Assembly: GCF_003122365.1 (NCBI RefSeq)
Contig: NZ_CP029254.1
Span: 2,483,501-2,547,500 of the forward strand
Length of the DNA stretch: 64,000 nucleotides
Reading direction: 5' to 3'
Source: Streptomyces spongiicola
GTDB lineage: Bacteria > Actinomycetota > Actinomycetes > Streptomycetales > Streptomycetaceae
Shown: positions 39,672 through 51,139 of the stretch, piece after piece
Numbering within the stretch: position 1 is the first letter of the stretch
How the letters are laid out: every line of letters begins with the position of its first letter
Position numbers and translations under genes: made by a program
Notes under the pieces: model-generated
Told to the model about the DNA's origin: nothing
Seen by the model: the letters and a program-made list of their open reading frames with translations, nothing else
Database searches by the model: none

Positions 39672-40718
39672 CTAGACGGTCGCCCGCTCGGCCGCCAAGT
39701 CGCCCTCGGCAGCCCCGGTCACGACGCCCGCACCGCCCGCCACCGGCCCGGACGCGGCCACCGGCGTGGACGCGGCCACCGGCGTGGACGCGGCCACCGG
39801 CGTGGACGCGGCCACCGGCGTGGACGACTGGGCGATGAACGCGCCGACGAGCACCACGGCGCCGCCGACGATCTGGGGTGCGGAGAGATGCTCGCGGAGC
39901 AGCACCCAGGCCAGTACCGTCGCGACCACGGCCTCCAGGCTCGCGACGACCCCGGCGACCTGCGGCGAAAGCCTGCGGACGGACACGACGCCGGTGACAT
40001 AGGCGACGACGGTGGCGACCAAGACGATCCAGCCGACCAGCAGAACCGCGGGGACGGCGGTTCCGGCCACCTCCGCGCCGCCGCCGAGCACCCGCCAGTC
40101 CGCCTCCCAGGGCCGGGCGACCGCGGTGAGTACGAGCGCGCCGATGAGCAGTCCGTACGCGATGACGCCGAGCGGGTCGGCCGCGTCGTCGCCGTCCGCG
40201 CCGTGGCCGGCCAGGACGAAGTAGCCGACCTGGCAGCAGGCCGCACCGAGCGCCAGCAGCACGCCGATCGGATCGAAGCCGAGCCCGGACCAGACCTCGA
40301 CGACGCAGGCGAGTCCGCCGACGGCGAGAACGACACCGACGACGGCTGCGCGGGTGACCGGCCGACGCTGGACGAAGCGGACCCACAGGAGGAGGAGAGC
40401 GGGACCCAGGTACTCGATGAGCAGGGCCACGCCCACGGGAATGCGGGAGATCGCGGCGAAGTAGCAGGCCTGGACACCGGCGACCGCGAGCATCCCGAAG
40501 CCGGCGAGCAGCGCGGGCCTGCGTGTCAGCAGGTCGCGGTGGCGCCAGGCGATCGGGAGCATGACGAGGGCGGCACCGGCGACCCGGAGCCACACCGTGT
40601 GCAGGGGGTCGAGCCCTGCCTCGATGAGCGGCTTCGCCGCCACACCGGAACCACCGAAGGCGAACGCCGAGGCCAAGGCCAGTGCCAGCCCGGCGTTCCT
40701 TTCCCGAGACGCGTGCAT
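39672..40718 (-). CDS. EamA/DMT-family exporter with C-terminal repeat
   Basis: Inner-membrane exporter of 348 residues. The start MHASRERNAGLALALASAFAFGGSGVAAKPLIEAG leads to the first EamA half, and GVLLALGAACCQVGYFVLAG to the second. Ten spans are predicted. After the last span (VVLVGAFIAQSS) comes a C-terminal tail made of the hexapeptide STPVAA four times, from 18-bp tandem DNA repeats, then a short Ala/Gly tail. The repeats are probably cytosolic and unstructured. It is one of three EamA genes within 6 kb, but they are not close paralogues. Confidence 0.9.
   Translation of the reverse strand: MHASRERNAGLALALASAFAFGGSGVAAKPLIEAGLDPLHTVWLRVAGAALVMLPIAWRHRDLLTRRPALLAGFGMLAVAGVQACYFAAISRIPVGVALLIEYLGPALLLLWVRFVQRRPVTRAAVVGVVLAVGGLACVVEVWSGLGFDPIGVLLALGAACCQVGYFVLAGHGADGDDAADPLGVIAYGLLIGALVLTAVARPWEADWRVLGGGAEVAGTAVPAVLLVGWIVLVATVVAYVTGVVSVRRLSPQVAGVVASLEAVVATVLAWVLLREHLSAPQIVGGAVVLVGAFIAQSSTPVAASTPVAASTPVAASTPVAASGPVAGGAGVVTGAAEGDLAAERATV
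39740..39830. repeat. 18-bp tandem repeat in the EamA tail
   Basis: One variant and three exact copies of CCACCGGCGTGGACGCGG in tandem, then a partial copy. The length is a multiple of three, so the number of copies can change without breaking the frame. Each copy encodes Ala-Ala-Ser-Thr-Pro-Val on the minus strand. Confidence 0.9.
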
Positions 40719-41419
40719 CGGCACATCATGGCAGGCCGCGTCAGGAGCGTCATATCCGTGACACCTGTTGAGACGGCTCGCTGATCCGGCCTGCCGGCCG
40801 TGCGGGGACGGGCCGTGTCCGGCGCGGCTTCCCCGAACCCGAAGTCGCCTCCGCCGGCGGCGACTTCGACCGGTGTTCGATGCCGCCGGCACGCGGGCGC
40901 ACCCCTGCCCGGGGCGCCCGCGGCCATGGACTCCGCAGCCCGGTCGACCCGCCGGTCGTGGCCCACCGCCCACCGCCGGACGGGTGCCCGCGCGAAGGCG
41001 CCGACCCTCGGGCAGGGCCCCGCGACCACACCCAGGGCAGCGAGTTCCGGGCGACCGGCCGCCCCGCCCCCACCCCTGGCGCGACCGCGCCGCAGTCCTC
41101 CACCGTGCCCCGGCAGAGCCGGGGCGAGTCCACCGGGTGCGAGCCGGGACCGCGGCCTGTACCTCCGGTACCTCCCGCACCGGGCGTGTCCGGTGCGGGA
41201 GGTACTGGAGGTACAGGAGGTACAGAAGACACAGGAGACGCAGGAGGCACGGGAGACACGGGAGACACCGCCGGGGCGACCGGTACGGCCGGGCCGTCGC
41301 CGACGCCACCGTCCGGACACCGGCCGACCGTGTCCGTGTCCCGTACACCTGGGCCACCGTCCGAACGGCGGCGCGACGGCGGCCGGCGGGAGACCCGCCC
41401 ACGGCCGTGCCGGGCGCCG
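40719..41419. other. Intergenic region with hairpin and 9-bp minisatellite
   Basis: No gene is supported in these 700 bases. At 41168-41205 there is a perfect 15-bp inverted repeat (GTACCTCCCGCACCG) with an 8-nt loop. It runs straight into about eight tandem 9-bp units of the form GGAGGTACA drifting to GGAGACACG, to about 41273. The hairpin probably terminates the PadR gene, whose stop lies 215 bp away on the other side. The rest is GC-rich DNA upstream of the EamA gene. Confidence 0.7.
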
Positions 41420-42025
41420 TCAGTCCTCGTCGGCCAGGATCAGGTACAGCTTCTTGCGCGCCTCGCTGATCACCGAGATCGCCTTCTGCCGCTGGTCCGC
41501 GCTGCCCGTCTTCCAGACCTGCCCGAAGGCCTCCATGAGCCCGAATCCGGCCTGCCGGACCTCGTTCACGGAGTCCCAGTCGATCCCGCGGCCGGCTTCC
41601 TCCCAGGGGGCGTCGGACGCCGACTCGACTTCGGCGCGCCCGGCGTCGGTGAGCGTGAAGAGCTTCTTGCCGCCGTCGCTCTCGCTGGCGATCAGCCCCT
41701 CGTCCTCCAGCATCTGGAGTGTGGGATAGACCGAGCCGGGGCTGGGCCGCCAGGCCCCGCCGCTGCGTTCGCCGATCTCCTGGATCATCTCGTACCCGTG
41801 CATCGGGCGGTCCTTGAGCAGGGCCAGGATCGAGGCACGCACATCACCGCGGCGCGCCCTCCCCCGGCCGCGGCCCCGGCCGCCACCCCACGGGGGCCCG
41901 CCGAACGCGGGCCCGAACGGGCCGAAGGCGGCCCGCCGCCCCTCGTACTCACCCCGGGCCCGATGGCCCGGTCCGCCGTGGCTCCCCCCGGGTCCCGAGC
42001 CGAAGCCGTGTCCATGTGTACGCAT
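41420..42025 (-). CDS. PadR family regulator with Gly-rich N-tail
   Basis: Repressor of 201 residues. Residues 60-135 are a PadR winged helix (DVRASILALLKDRPMHGYEMIQEIGERSGGAWRPSPGSVYPTLQMLEDEGLI, with the family PSPGSVYP signature), followed by a C-terminal dimerisation helix pair. The first 58 residues are a Gly/Arg/Phe-rich disordered tail not needed for DNA binding. AAGGAG at seven bases decides the ATG. The divergent PhzF gene is 139 bp away; a palindrome in between is a likely operator, so it may control itself and PhzF. Confidence 0.92.
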   Translation of the reverse strand: MRTHGHGFGSGPGGSHGGPGHRARGEYEGRRAAFGPFGPAFGGPPWGGGRGRGRGRARRGDVRASILALLKDRPMHGYEMIQEIGERSGGAWRPSPGSVYPTLQMLEDEGLIASESDGGKKLFTLTDAGRAEVESASDAPWEEAGRGIDWDSVNEVRQAGFGLMEAFGQVWKTGSADQRQKAISVISEARKKLYLILADED

Positions 42026-42066
42026 CGCTACGCTCCTTCCATCGTTGATCCGTCGCGATGGTTCGA

Positions 42067-42076
42067 CGATATATCG
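42067..42076. promoter_or_regulatory. PadR operator candidate
   Basis: Perfect palindrome CGATATATCG, 42 bp before the PadR start. AT-rich palindromes of the ATAT core type are typical of PadR sites. It lies in the only AT-rich part of the PadR/PhzF interval. Confidence 0.7.
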
Positions 42077-42164
42077 GAATACGTCGCCTGGCAACCGTCG
42101 ACCGGTCCAGATTCCCGCGATTGGCCTTGGTCCGCGGCCCCTGCCGGCCCCTACCGTCGGCGCC

Positions 42165-42986
42165 ATGCGGATTCGAATCGTGGACGCCTTCACCGACCGC
42201 CCCTTCGCGGGCAATCCCGCCGGGGTGCTGCTGCTCGACGGCGGCGCCTTTCCCGACGACGGCTGGCTCCAGCACGTGGCGAGTGAGATGAACCTGTCGG
42301 AGACGGCCTTCGCCCACCCGCTGCCCGCCGGCGGCGAGGCGGACTGGGCGCTGCGCTGGTTCACACCGGCCGCCGAGGTCGACATGTGCGGGCATGCGAC
42401 CCTCGCCACGGCCCACGTCCTGCACAGCACGGGCACCGCGGGCGGCACCGTGCGCTTCGCCGCCCGCTGCGGGCTCCTCACGGCGGCCGTGCACGAGGAC
42501 GGTGCGATCACCCTGGACTTCCCGGTGTCGTCGCTGACCGCGGTGGACACCCCGCAAGGCATCGCCGAGGCGCTCGGGGCCGCTCCGCTCTCGGTGCTGG
42601 ACACCTCCGACCACGTCGGCGACCTGCTGGTCGAACTCGCCGACGAGGCAGCCGTGCGCCGGCTGCGGCCCGACCTCCGGGCTCTCGCCGCGCACTCGCG
42701 GCGCGGGATCATCGCCACGGCGGCGGCCGCGGAGCCGGGCCGCGGATACGACTACGTCTCGCGCTGCTTCTTCCCGAACGTCGGCATCGACGAGGATCCC
42801 GTCACCGGCAGCGCGCACACCGCACTCGCACCGTTCTGGTCGGCCCGGTTGGGGCGCCCGGAGCTGACCGGGCTGCAGGCCTCCGCGCGCTCCGGACTGG
42901 TGCGGACGGCACTGCGGGGCGACCGCGTCCTGCTCACCGGCGCGGCGGTGACCGTCGTCGACGGCGAACTGCTGGCCGGCCCCTGA
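42165..42986 (+). CDS. PhzF family isomerase/epimerase-fold protein
   Basis: Protein of 273 residues of the PhzF fold (diaminopimelate epimerase-like). N-terminal VDAFTDRPFAGNPAGVLLLD, then EMNLSETAFAHPL with the family Glu, WFTPAAEVDMCGHATLATA, and the C-terminal DEDPVTGSAHTALAPFW are typical. In phenazine producers PhzF isomerises dihydro-hydroxyanthranilate. No other phz genes are near, so this is one of the many orphan PhzF-like proteins with unknown substrate. It is divergent from the PadR regulator, which may control it. Confidence 0.93.
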   Translation: MRIRIVDAFTDRPFAGNPAGVLLLDGGAFPDDGWLQHVASEMNLSETAFAHPLPAGGEADWALRWFTPAAEVDMCGHATLATAHVLHSTGTAGGTVRFAARCGLLTAAVHEDGAITLDFPVSSLTAVDTPQGIAEALGAAPLSVLDTSDHVGDLLVELADEAAVRRLRPDLRALAAHSRRGIIATAAAAEPGRGYDYVSRCFFPNVGIDEDPVTGSAHTALAPFWSARLGRPELTGLQASARSGLVRTALRGDRVLLTGAAVTVVDGELLAGP

Positions 42987-43052
42987 CCGCGACGCGCCGG
43001 CCGTGAGGGGAGCGTGCGGGCTCCGCGCCCCTCGGGCCCGCCGGGCCACGGC

Positions 43053-43889
43053 TCATGCCGTGGGGAGCCAGCCCACCTTCCCCGCCAGCAGCCCGTAGCC
43101 CACGAAGGCCACGATGTCGAGGAAGGCGTGCGCGGCCACCAGGGGCCCCACCCGGCCCCAGCGCCGGTACAGCAGGACGAAGACCACGCCCATCACCATG
43201 TTGCCGACGAAGCCGCCGATGCCCTGGTAGAGGTGGTACGAGCCGCGGAGCACCGAGCTGGCGGCGAGGGCGCCCAGCGGGCTCCAGCCCAACTGGTCGA
43301 GCCTGCGCAGCAGATACCCGACGACGATGACCTCCTCGACCAAGGAGTTCTGTACCGCGGAGAGAACGAGGACCGGGTACTTCCACCAGACGTCGGGAAG
43401 CGACTCGGGGACCACCGTGAGGTTGGCCCCCGCGGCCCTCATCAGCAGGTAGAACGCCAGTCCCGTACTGCCGATGCCCGCCGCCAGCAGCGCGCCGCGC
43501 CGCAGGTCGGGCCACGGCCGGGTGCGGTCGAGGCCGATGGCCCTCAGTCCGCCCGCGCCCTCCCTCAGCAGCAGATGGGCGACGAGGAGGACCGGTACCA
43601 GCGCCGTCGCGATCCCGAACAGCTGCCAGGCCAGGTCGAGCCACGGCCGGCCCGGCGCGTAGGAGCTGTTGAGGTTCGCGGCCTGGTCTTTGAGACCACC
43701 GGGCCTCGTCAGCGCCCCGGTGAAGCTGATGAGCGACGACACCGCGCTGGCGCCCAGCGAGAGCGCCAGGACGATCAGGGTCTCGGACCGCAGGATCCCG
43801 CGCGGCAGCCCTCCTCCGGGTGCCGGTCCCGACACCCGTCCCGCGTCTGCCCGCACAGTGCCTCCCGCTCGCCTCGGTCCCGCGGTCAC
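43053..43889 (-). CDS. CPBP family intramembrane metalloprotease
   Basis: Membrane protein of 278 residues of the CAAX protease/bacteriocin-processing group. Predicted spans begin at residue 35, with active-site motifs EEVIVVGYLLRRL (the EExxxR-like motif), RGSYHLYQGIGGFVGN (the FxxxH-like His) and AHAFLDIV (the last His/Asp helix) in the correct order. The family includes Rce1-like proteases and immunity proteins. The physiological substrate is unknown. An N-terminal hydrophilic tail (residues 1-30) is Gly/Pro/Arg-rich. It is followed on the same strand by nothing and preceded by the GCS2 gene. Confidence 0.9.
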   Translation of the reverse strand: MTAGPRRAGGTVRADAGRVSGPAPGGGLPRGILRSETLIVLALSLGASAVSSLISFTGALTRPGGLKDQAANLNSSYAPGRPWLDLAWQLFGIATALVPVLLVAHLLLREGAGGLRAIGLDRTRPWPDLRRGALLAAGIGSTGLAFYLLMRAAGANLTVVPESLPDVWWKYPVLVLSAVQNSLVEEVIVVGYLLRRLDQLGWSPLGALAASSVLRGSYHLYQGIGGFVGNMVMGVVFVLLYRRWGRVGPLVAAHAFLDIVAFVGYGLLAGKVGWLPTA

Positions 43890-43941
43890 AGCTTGCCCGA
43901 CCGCACGGCCGGGGTCGAAACCGGGGACCGGTACGGGGTGG

Positions 43942-45444
43942 TCAGTCCCCCGGCCCGGGCGGCCAGGTGTGCACGGGCTCGTCCGCGTGCATCAGCACGC
44001 TGTAGCGGCGGGTGAGCGCGGCGAGGGCGGCCCGCCGGTCGAGCCCGCTGTCCAGTGCCCGGTGGAACGCGTCGACCTGCCAGGACGCGCCGTTCACCCG
44101 GCGCCGGCAGCGGCCCTCGATGACGCCCAGGTAGAAGTCGCGGTCCGCCGGTTCCACGTTCCAGGACTCCAGCCCCGCCGCGGCGAGCGGCAGCAGCTCG
44201 TCCCGTACGAGCTTGACCGCGGGAACGCGGGTGAGTCCGCCGCCCCGGCCGGGGCGGGGCCAGTCCAGCTCGGCCTCGATCCCGTACCGGCAGGCGTTCT
44301 CGAAGTTCGCGGCGGCGGTCTCGAACGGCATCCGGGTCCACAGTGGCCGCGGCTCCTCGGCGAGTGCCCGCACGAGCCCGTAGTAGAAGGCCGCGTTGGC
44401 CACGACGTCGGTGACGGTGGGACCGGCGGGGAGCACGCGGTTCTCGACGCGAAGGTGGGGCACCCCGTCCGCGAGGCCGTAGACGGGCCGGTTCCAGCGG
44501 TAGACCGTGCCGTTGTGCAGCACGAGTTCCTGCAGCCGGGGCACTCCGCCGTCGTCGAGCACCCGCAGCGGTTCCTCGTCGTCGCAGATCGGCAGGAGGG
44601 CCGGGAAGTAGCGCAGGTTCTCCTCGAACAGCTCGTAGGCGGAGTCCACCCACCGCTCGCCGAACCAGGTCCTGGGCCGCACGCCCTGGGCCTGGAGTTC
44701 GGGCGGCCGGGTGTCCGTGGCCTGCTGGAACAGCGGCGGCCGGGACTCGCGCCAGAGCTCTTTGCCGAAGAGGAACGGGGAGTTCGCCCCGACGGCGATC
44801 TGGACCGCCGCCACGGCCTGGGCCGCGTTCCACACCCGGGCGAACCGTCCCGGGGTCACCTGGAGGTGCAGTTGCACCGATGTGCAGGCCGCCTCCGGCG
44901 CGATCGAGGACGAGGTGCAGCTGAGCTGCTCCACCCCCGCTATGTCGAGGGTGAAGTCCTCCCCGCGGGCGGCGACGATCTGGTCGTTGAGAAGGACATA
45001 GCGGTCGACGTCCGACAGGTTCGCGGAGACCAGGTCTCCGGCTTCGAGGGTCGGCAGGATTCCGATCATCACGATTCCGGCGTCGACCTCGGCGGCCTTG
45101 CGATGGGCATATCCAAGACCAGTGCGGAGTTCCTCCGCGAGCTGGTCGAGAACCCGCCCTCCGAGCCGGTGCGGCGCTATGTTGACCTCCAGGTTGAACA
45201 TTCCGAGTTCGGTCTGGAAATCACGGCTGGCAATCCGGTCGAGCACCTCGGCATTCATCATCCGGGGCTGGCCGTCGGAGCCAGCGAGATTCAGCTCGAT
45301 CTCCAGTCCCACCAGATTCCGGGGGCGGTCGAACCTCTTCTCCGCCAGGAGTCTCCCCAGTCCCGCCAGGCACTGCTGGAGCTTTCTCCGGTACCTTTGC
45401 CGATCGGACAGGTCGAACCCGCCTGCCACGATCTTCTCCCCCAT
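43942..45444 (-). CDS. Glutamate-cysteine ligase family 2 protein
   Basis: ATP-dependent carboxylate-amine ligase of the GCS2 group, 500 residues. GLEIELNLAG near residue 46 carries the metal-binding Glu pair, with FQTELGMFNLEVN and the CTSSSIAPEAACTSVQLHLQV strand following, and HLRVENRVLPAGPTVTDVVANAAFYYGL in the second half. The Met start (MGEKIVAGGF) follows GAGGAGGG. Actinomycetes make mycothiol and ergothioneine rather than glutathione; EgtA, the ergothioneine enzyme, belongs to this family but is normally in an egt cluster, which is absent. The product may be a gamma-glutamyl amide of another kind. Confidence 0.9.
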   Translation of the reverse strand: MGEKIVAGGFDLSDRQRYRRKLQQCLAGLGRLLAEKRFDRPRNLVGLEIELNLAGSDGQPRMMNAEVLDRIASRDFQTELGMFNLEVNIAPHRLGGRVLDQLAEELRTGLGYAHRKAAEVDAGIVMIGILPTLEAGDLVSANLSDVDRYVLLNDQIVAARGEDFTLDIAGVEQLSCTSSSIAPEAACTSVQLHLQVTPGRFARVWNAAQAVAAVQIAVGANSPFLFGKELWRESRPPLFQQATDTRPPELQAQGVRPRTWFGERWVDSAYELFEENLRYFPALLPICDDEEPLRVLDDGGVPRLQELVLHNGTVYRWNRPVYGLADGVPHLRVENRVLPAGPTVTDVVANAAFYYGLVRALAEEPRPLWTRMPFETAAANFENACRYGIEAELDWPRPGRGGGLTRVPAVKLVRDELLPLAAAGLESWNVEPADRDFYLGVIEGRCRRRVNGASWQVDAFHRALDSGLDRRAALAALTRRYSVLMHADEPVHTWPPGPGD

Positions 45445-45925
45445 CGAAGGGTCCCTCCTCGAGTGGGCAGTCCGCGGCCGGGCTGCTCGTGTCACGGACG
45501 ATAATGCCCAGCCGAAGAGATCCGTAACGTACCGCTCGGGACCGGTGGGCCGCTAGTCTGGGGCGGCGTCCGCGCGGCACATTCCGTCGGCATGACGCAG
45601 GGCGCATTTACCAGTTCCGTGCATGTGGTGAAAAACTCCGACGAGATTCGGCCGTGCACTCACGGGGTAACACACCAGGTGACGGCGGGGCGTTCACGTA
45701 TTCCCTCCCGGAACTCCGCGCGAAAAAGGCTGGATTCAGTCTTGACCGCAATACCGGGAGCGACTAGCGGAAACACTCGGCGAACGTACGTCGTATAAAC
45801 TCACGCGAACGAGGCAGAAAGTCGGCTCCCGGCCACGGAAATCCGGCCCCCTCAGGCCCACGCCGACACAGCCGCCCGTGCCCTCCCCCGCGTCACCCTG
45901 TCTCTTGAGTGAGAGGCGACCCACC
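45445..45925. other. AT-richer intergenic region with promoter candidate
   Basis: The 480 bases between divergent GCS2 and the Pro-Val repeat protein gene are less GC-rich than the surroundings. A TTGACC at 45742 and TAGCGG 17 bases later could serve as an RpoD promoter for the downstream gene. AT-rich patches near 45790 (GTATAAACTC) also occur. No reading frame here has gene character. Confidence 0.5.
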
Positions 45926-46606
45926 ATGCCCCTGCACGTCCCCCCGGCCCCCGCGCCCGCGCTGCGCAGCGTCCTCACGGCCCTCGGATCCCCCTCCGCG
46001 GTACGCGAGGCCCGTGTCCCCGACATCCCAGCCGTCCCCGACATCCCTGCCGTCCCTGGCGTCCCTGCCGTCCCCGACATCCCAGCCGTCTCCGCCGTTC
46101 GGGCCGTTCCGTCCCTGCTTTCCGCCGAGGGACCGGTGACCGCCGAACTCCCGCTTCCCGTGCACGTCCTGGACCAGGTCATGCCGCAGGGCGACCGCAG
46201 GCCCCGCACCCGGCTGGCGGGCTGGCGGTTCCTGATCCGCTGCGGTGACCGCGCCATCGCCGCGGCGGACACCATGCCGACCCCCGACGGCTGGGCCCTC
46301 TCGCACTTCTTCGAGGGCCCGTACATCACGTCGACCGAAATGGCTCTGCAACAGGCCGAGGCGCTCCCCGGCGACTACCAACCGCGACTGCTCTCCGTCC
46401 CCGAGCTGTACATGCTCACGCTCTGGCTGCGCGGCGACCACGAGACGGACCCGGCGGAGGGCGAACCGGCCCCCGCCGACCTGCTCGTACCGCTCGCTCC
46501 CGCGCCCCCGGGCATCGCCGCCCACCGGCCGCGCAGGGTCGCCGATCTGCTGCCGGTGATGACCTCGAGGGTCGCACCCGTCCCGCTGCTCGGATTCCCC
46601 GCCTGA
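45926..46606 (+). CDS. Streptomyces hypothetical protein with Pro-Val repeats
   Basis: Soluble protein of 226 residues that I do not recognise as any named family. Residues 30-65 hold repeats of VPDIPAV/VPGVPAV (four to five copies). The remaining C-terminal 140 residues have good alpha/beta pattern and include LPVHVLDQVMPQGDRRPRTRLAGWRFLIRCGDRAIAAADTMPTPDGWALSHFFEGPYITSTEMALQQAE, which looks like a small folded domain. The repeat comes from a 12-bp DNA repeat near 46015-46090. GAGAGG upstream and an ATG support the start. It may be a conserved Streptomyces protein with a variable linker. Confidence 0.7.
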   Translation: MPLHVPPAPAPALRSVLTALGSPSAVREARVPDIPAVPDIPAVPGVPAVPDIPAVSAVRAVPSLLSAEGPVTAELPLPVHVLDQVMPQGDRRPRTRLAGWRFLIRCGDRAIAAADTMPTPDGWALSHFFEGPYITSTEMALQQAEALPGDYQPRLLSVPELYMLTLWLRGDHETDPAEGEPAPADLLVPLAPAPPGIAAHRPRRVADLLPVMTSRVAPVPLLGFPA

Positions 46607-46900
46607 GCCGGCCACCGAACGCCGATGCCCCGTGACGCCGAGTCACGGGGCATGCTCATGACCCTGATGGACTAGCCCGCTCCGGCCAGAGCGAACCATC
46701 CGAAGGGACGGTGCGGTCGTGCCGAACCGCCCACCGGGGTGACGCGTCGTTAACCGGTAGGACGAGCTGCCGTGAAATCCCTGCGGAATCGGCGCCCGTG
46801 GGGCAACACTGGGATCGACGACGGACAGATACGGGGGGCGGCCATGAGCACCGCATCGAGCCGCAGGACACTCACCACATCGCAGCGAAAGAACCCACCC

Positions 46901-47098
46901 ATGTGCCAGCACCAGCCACCGTGCCCGACAGCAGACTCCGCCGACCGGGAGGCCGCCCGCCTCGCGGCACACCATCCGGAACAGGGCTGGAGCCTGCTGT
47001 GCAACGGCGTGGTGCTCTTCGAGGACACGGGCGAACTGCTCCCGGACGGGCAGGTCATCGCTCCGCACCGGCCGGTGCGGATCGTGTCGGCGGCCTGA
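46901..47098 (+). CDS. DUF5999 family protein
   Basis: Small Streptomyces protein of 65 residues matching DUF5999. It starts MCQHQPPCPTADSADREAAR and ends with the conserved LLCNGVVLFEDTGELLPDGQ segment. Cys2 and Cys8 with His3 may bind a metal. The ATG fits the known N-terminus of the family, although the frame is open for another 43 codons upstream. Its function is unknown; the gene is common throughout the genus. A hairpin terminator lies 80 bp downstream. Confidence 0.9.
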   Translation: MCQHQPPCPTADSADREAARLAAHHPEQGWSLLCNGVVLFEDTGELLPDGQVIAPHRPVRIVSAA

Positions 47099-47177
47099 GG
47101 CCGGCGCCCGCCCGGCACGGGCACGGGACCCCCGCGGGATGACGCGTCCACGCCGGGGCACAGACGCCGGGGTGCGC

Positions 47178-47211
47178 AGGGCCGGCTCGGGGAGACCTCC
47201 GAGCCGGCCCT
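47178..47211. terminator. Hairpin after the DUF5999 gene
   Basis: Perfect 13-bp inverted repeat AGGGCCGGCTCGG / CCGAGCCGGCCCT with an 8-nt loop (GGAGACCT), 80 bp past the DUF5999 stop. It can end transcription from either side, as gcvP is convergent. Confidence 0.87.
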
Positions 47212-47429
47212 CACGCTTTCCCCGCCGCCCCCCGGTGCCGGGTGCCGCGGCCGATACCGGCCTCGGGTCCGCAGTCCGCCGGTCCGCCCGCCGGGGGCGT
47301 CGTCCGGTGCCCGCCCCGCGAGGCGGGGCGGGGCGGGAGGTCCCCGCCGGCGGCAGCCGCCAGGGCCCTCAGCCGAAGGCGGCACGGGTGCGTGCCCGCG
47401 GACGGACCCGCCGGAACCCGACCGAAAGG

Positions 47430-50315
<2,886 letters not shown>

Positions 50316-50378
50316 TGCGGAGGCCTCCTGGTCGTGACGACCTGCGAGGGGCACCACGGCGCGGGTGCCCGGACGGCC

Positions 50379-50585
50379 TCCCCCTCTGTCATCTCAACCT
50401 GAGAGCTTCGCCGACGCGCCCGCGGGTACGCCGGCTTTCACCGTCGGTGAGAGCGGATGCCGTCCGACGCCCGCCCTGCTTTCCAGAGTGACCTCGTCCG
50501 TGCGGTACAGGGGCCTGAGAGATTCCGGGGAGGAGTTGCTCCTTCGGCGGCTCCGGCTTTCGCCGGGGCGCTCTCCCGCACGGGG
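50379..50585 (-). ncRNA. Tandem glycine riboswitch
   Basis: Two aptamers in a row on the minus strand. The first has GGGAGAGC, CGCCGAAGGAGCAA, AATCTCTCAGGC, GTACCG, GGACGAG and CTCTGGAAAG; the second has CACCGACGGTGAAAGCC, CGGCGAAGCTCTCAGGTT, GATGACAGAGGGGG. All are signature elements of the gcv glycine riboswitch. The 3' end is 64 bases before the gcvP ATG. Glycine binding would turn gcvP on. Confidence 0.96.
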
Positions 50586-50701
50586 TCAGCAGCCGCTGCC
50601 AGCGTACCAGCGTGGCCTCACCCGGCACTTTCGAGTGGACGGCGCCCGGGATGTGCACTTTCGTAGTGTTCAGCGAACCCGTGCGACCTGTTGGAGGGAC
50701 C

Positions 50702-51139
50702 GTGCAGACCGACATCGATCCGCGCAGCCTGATCGGCCGCAAGGCGTTCGACCGCAACGGCACCAGGATCGGGACCGTGGACGAGGTGTACCTCGACGAC
50801 GCGACGGGCGTGCCCGAATGGGCGGCCGTACGCACCGGGCTGTTCAGCCGGGACGCCTTCGTCCCCCTGGAACCCAGCGAGCTGGCGGGCGACGGTCTCC
50901 ACATACCCTTCGAACGCGCGCTGATCAGGGACGCACCCGACTTCGGGGTCGGCCGCCACCTCTCCCCCGAGCAGGAACTGCAGCTCTACCACCACTACGG
51001 TCTCGACCTGCCGTCGCCGCCGGAGCGCCCCACCGCCCCACCGCCCCCCGGCGACGGGGTGGACGGCCCCGGCCCCGGCTCGGGCACCGGGCCCTCCGGG
51101 GACCGGGGCCTCGGGCGGCTCGCGGGCCAGGACGACTGA
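50702..51139 (+). CDS. PRC-barrel domain protein
   Basis: Small protein of 145 residues. Residues 1-75 fold as a PRC barrel (DIDPRSLIGRKAFDRNGTRIGTVDEVYLDDATGVPEWAAVRTGLFSRDAFVPLEPSEL), a beta domain found in RNA-processing and photosynthetic reaction centre proteins and in stress proteins. GGAGG before the GTG decides the start. The C-terminal 40 residues are Pro/Gly-rich and lie over the end of dinB on the other strand. It diverges from gcvP. Function in Streptomyces is not known, although such genes are often stress-induced. Confidence 0.9.
   Translation: MQTDIDPRSLIGRKAFDRNGTRIGTVDEVYLDDATGVPEWAAVRTGLFSRDAFVPLEPSELAGDGLHIPFERALIRDAPDFGVGRHLSPEQELQLYHHYGLDLPSPPERPTAPPPPGDGVDGPGPGSGTGPSGDRGLGRLAGQDD

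Noticed and set aside
39740..39830. CRISPR-like array
   Set aside because: The 18-bp repeats have no spacers, lie in a reading frame, and there are no cas genes; it is a coding tandem repeat.
41197..41273. Short regularly spaced repeats as a CRISPR or origin of replication
   Set aside because: Nine-base units without spacers and no DnaA-box-like sequence; better read as a minisatellite.
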